Positions 62,901-64,000 of a stretch of DNA of 64,000 nucleotides are shown here, one piece after another; within the stretch, counting starts at the first letter, position 1, and every line of letters starts with the position of its first letter. The stretch spans positions 22,445-86,444 of the forward strand of contig CAUZRQ010000009.1 of NCBI GenBank assembly GCA_963582065.1, written 5' to 3'. This stretch comes from UBA8437 sp963582065 (GTDB taxonomy: Bacteria; Planctomycetota; Planctomycetia; Planctomycetales; Planctomycetaceae). Position numbers and translations under genes: made by a program. Below the pieces are notes generated by a model. The model saw only the letters and a program-made list of their open reading frames with translations, searched no databases and was not told where the DNA came from.

Positions 62901-63425
62901 CCCGGCACCGGTTCCGCGCAACAGCACCTGCGTCGCCTTGCCGTTTCGGGTCGCCGTCACCTTGCCGATGGCCGCCTGGCCGAATCGGACCGGGATCTCC
63001 GACCAGCTCTTGCCCAACACCTGCACGCTCAGCGTTGCAGTGATCCGGGCCAGGCTCTCGTCCACGGTGGCCACGTAATCGGCCTGGGTGATCACGCCGG
63101 CAACCGGCGGCCCTTTCGCCGCACGTTCGGCTCCACCAGCCCGCTGCCACAACCGCAAGTACTCCATGTAGGGCAGAAAAACCGCAGAGGGGTGCTTGTC
63201 GAAGACCGACTTCAGGTCGTCGTAGGGGACGTAGATCCACTGCTCGAACTTCTCGTCCTTGACTGCTGCGGGGGCTTCGATCGGTTCGACCGGGGGTGAT
63301 TGGGCAACGTCTTTTCGGATCTCGTCCTGGGCCGTCGCCGGATCTCCGGCAAAAAGTGACACGGCAACCACCGCTGCCGTCACTGACCATTTCATCCACA
63401 AGACAACCGTTTCAACGATGTGCAT
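59988..63425 (-). CDS. large (1145 aa) exported membrane-anchored protein, paralogous to the giant gene
   Basis: The ATG at 63425 has GGGGAG 8 nt upstream and yields a signal peptide (KWSVTAAVVAVSLFAGDPAT); the longer frame adds a non-homologous leader. The N-terminal module reads WIYVPYDDLKSVFDKHPSAV then YMEYLRLWQRAGG, matching the opening of both modules of the next gene. The middle is repetitive beta-sheet. Near the C-terminus are two to four helices (ISVPIFAIGCVLLWTPW, VVLIATFIVSLMSLSY) and a Ser/Glu/Asp-rich cytoplasmic end (TESDDETESSK). It is translationally coupled to the 2703-aa gene. Function is unknown; a cell-envelope role is inferred from topology. Confidence 0.85.
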   Translation of the reverse strand: MHIVETVVLWMKWSVTAAVVAVSLFAGDPATAQDEIRKDVAQSPPVEPIEAPAAVKDEKFEQWIYVPYDDLKSVFDKHPSAVFLPYMEYLRLWQRAGGAERAAKGPPVAGVITQADYVATVDESLARITATLSVQVLGKSWSEIPVRFGQAAIGKVTATRNGKATQVLLRGTGAGQYALLFPNPGTHVVTLELTARIRASADGHSFDFDCPTVGMTTFELSVPRPEQAVDLTPRLVALPVKAEEGRTRVRARLGATPKISALWYPRVGQKPDMDLLTSVSNYQHVSVRDGLVHTDVFLHHEVLRGEMTQLRIAVPLGHQILDVASTQAKIRKWVPVQEEKRQVVTVEFIGAVRGKFVLEVHTERPAPAMGQVFAVSGVDTAGIEKSTIDDPGMTIHGIHSLDAVRESGQVVLTHGADLTLNVTPPRGLVRIEPNEVFQAIRRPAGRSYKYFSPRFDLRVSYEPVQPRITVDHTTRLIFRDDELRSVSQLKYTVERAGVFEWKLKLPAGLELDGVTGDAYKEHNFDKASRILTVVLAQRRQGALSLTINAHQAFDGEKDTVDVSLPVIEPLGVVREDGSILVYAPDAFEVITDEEKLSGIQPNRGSQLGAKVGRARLASAWQYTAYPSADAARQLALPVTTRRRPTRLSATVATTANAKQQLVEIDSKVIFTVEYAGTDTFRIRVPESIGQEPQITTTATPGGASRPVPIREKIPGEPEDGWVTWTIVMQQELTGPVAFKVTWDLKTGDDDSDEETGKNKPVPVQPPQALDLSNDNITGELVIRKDDALEVKWPPREQLKDLEFIDVRELDLLPKSGSVAFRFHVQPVSLKISTRKFESEKVVQTVVSRALVEMVINKNGTASVRARYRLKSSERQRLRVDLPDESSISDVFVDEGRVPVEKAGDDQEVEEGWTAYSLNVAGTTTDEEFFLSIRYDLPQESFFDSWFGSSESIKLPQVGGVGSDEQEVVTQELRTAVFVPQEYKLVGVPEHFVILSTPHGELERWFDDQQRTSNLGYLPLQGRSIVYGNLGGAESLAATWWETSSMAAGISVPIFAIGCVLLWTPWSNRLSVVLIATFIVSLMSLSYADSVAEALMAARWGIGFGGAAWMLAAVVGFQHSSGVSSLFKKLTGKSSTESDDETESSK

Positions 63426-63751
63426 CTCGGCTTCTCCCCTGCCTCTCGTCTCGCCGACATCGCCACGTCGCCCCGTGACGTCGACTACTCCCGTTAACTG
63501 CAACCCCGACAGCATATGATGCCGCCGGAAAGATGGAGCGATTCTGTGGTTTGGGGAATCCTGGTAAGGAATTCCAACTGCCAATCTACTTTAGGATGCT
63601 GAACGGACACCAGAGGTTGCAGCGAATTGTCGGTTTTTCCAAAACCGACCCACGCCGACAACGTCCGAATGAAGCGGTTGTGCCGATTCAACGGGGATCC
63701 TGCACCCGTCATCGGGGCGTGTTCCGGGGTCCCGCCGCCCCGGGCCAGGCA
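63426..63751. other. intergenic region with a 9-bp hairpin
   Basis: These 326 bp lie between the parA-like gene end and the start of the large-protein operon, both on the minus strand. A perfect 9-bp stem (GTCGGTTTT 63629-63637, AAAACCGAC 63641-63649, loop TCC) may be a terminator for the upstream gene or an operator. No T tract follows on the minus strand. The operon promoter should lie here but I see no clear -35/-10 pair. Confidence 0.5.
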
Positions 63752-64000
63752 TCACCCGGTCCGTGCCAGCACGACCGCCGGCTCGCCGGCAATCACCTCT
63801 TCGACCAGACGCCCGTAGTCAGCAGCCCCGTTGCAGTTCGGGTCGTAGTCGAAGATCGACCCCCCGAACCCGGCCGCCTCGGCCAACCGGATATTGCGTC
63901 GGATCCGCGAGTCGAAGATCTTCGCGTTGGCCCAGGGGGCGTGAGGATCGCTGGCGGCGAAAAACCCGGCCAGGTCATCGCTGATGTCGGCCGCCAACCG
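63752..64000 (-). CDS. ParA/Soj-family ATPase, C-terminal end (partial)
   Basis: The last 82 codons are visible; the gene runs off the right edge. The sequence ANAKIFDSRIRRNIRLAEAA then GFGGSIFDYDPNCNGAADYG and RLVEEVIAGE is the usual C-terminus of ParA-type deviant-Walker ATPases used in chromosome or protein-cargo positioning. The Walker motifs would lie outside the window. The partner parB cannot be checked here. It is upstream of, and on the same strand as, the large-protein operon, separated by 326 bp. Confidence 0.85.
   Translation of the reverse strand, partial: RLAADISDDLAGFFAASDPHAPWANAKIFDSRIRRNIRLAEAAGFGGSIFDYDPNCNGAADYGRLVEEVIAGEPAVVLARTG

Noticed and set aside
60072..63299. 1075-aa plus-strand open frame
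   Set aside because: It lies antisense within the 1145-aa exported protein gene, which has a signal peptide, ribosome site and paralogous module; the antisense frame has none.
63629..63649. Hairpin as a firm intrinsic terminator of the parA-like gene
   Set aside because: The stem is good, but on the minus strand it is not followed by a T tract and it is over 100 bp from the stop codon.

Overview
The window reads as one chromosomal segment of a high-GC planctomycete. The evidence is a DUF1549/DUF1553 protein with a CxxCH motif, secreted NHL/FG-GAP and carbohydrate-active proteins, LL-diaminopimelate aminotransferase as the lysine/peptidoglycan route, many GTG/TTG starts with 4-bp stop/start overlaps, and very large secreted proteins with no obvious named family. 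Species cannot be read from the sequence.

Layout. 1-3829 (minus): trpC, a Nudix hydrolase, a small exported protein and a DUF1549 protein cut by the left edge. 3905-9502 (plus): CPBP protease, tyrS, a Gfo/Idh/MocA oxidoreductase, a lipid acyltransferase, a Rieske ferredoxin and tsaC. 9510-11955: an SDR, then a DUF6580-like membrane protein paired with a cobalamin-binding protein. 12040-14289: a secreted NHL/FG-GAP protein. 14353-16340: tRNA-Leu followed by a decayed integrated element, with a repeated tRNA 3' end, two WD40 fragments, an ABM monooxygenase, a small phage-like protein and a frameshifted integrase-like tail. 16465-23185: a carbohydrate locus that looks directed at uronic-acid polymers. 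23328-36728: housekeeping (STAS/DUF2007 pair, thrS, tRNA-Val, PpiC foldase, an SPFH-GYF protein, dapL, ftsH, dxr, rseP). 36849-42524: a secreted alpha-toroid protein and a two-gene NAD-linked formate dehydrogenase. 42521-43954: purB.

44122-49662 is the most unusual functional unit. It encodes a heavy-metal P-type ATPase fused to an HflK-like SPFH domain, overlapping an HflC-like gene, which overlaps an HflK-like gene, with a DtxR/MntR-type regulator convergent at the end. FtsH, the usual client of HflKC, is encoded 12 kb away. I know of no experimentally described system of this form; that is recollection, not a search.

50502-63425 holds an exported protein and a translationally coupled pair of very large exported proteins (1145 and 2703 aa). 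They share a module, and the larger looks like two such genes fused end to end. The right edge cuts a ParA-family ATPase.

Limits: all family calls come from reading motifs without database searches, residue numbers are approximate, and start codons were chosen by Shine-Dalgarno spacing and signal peptides.
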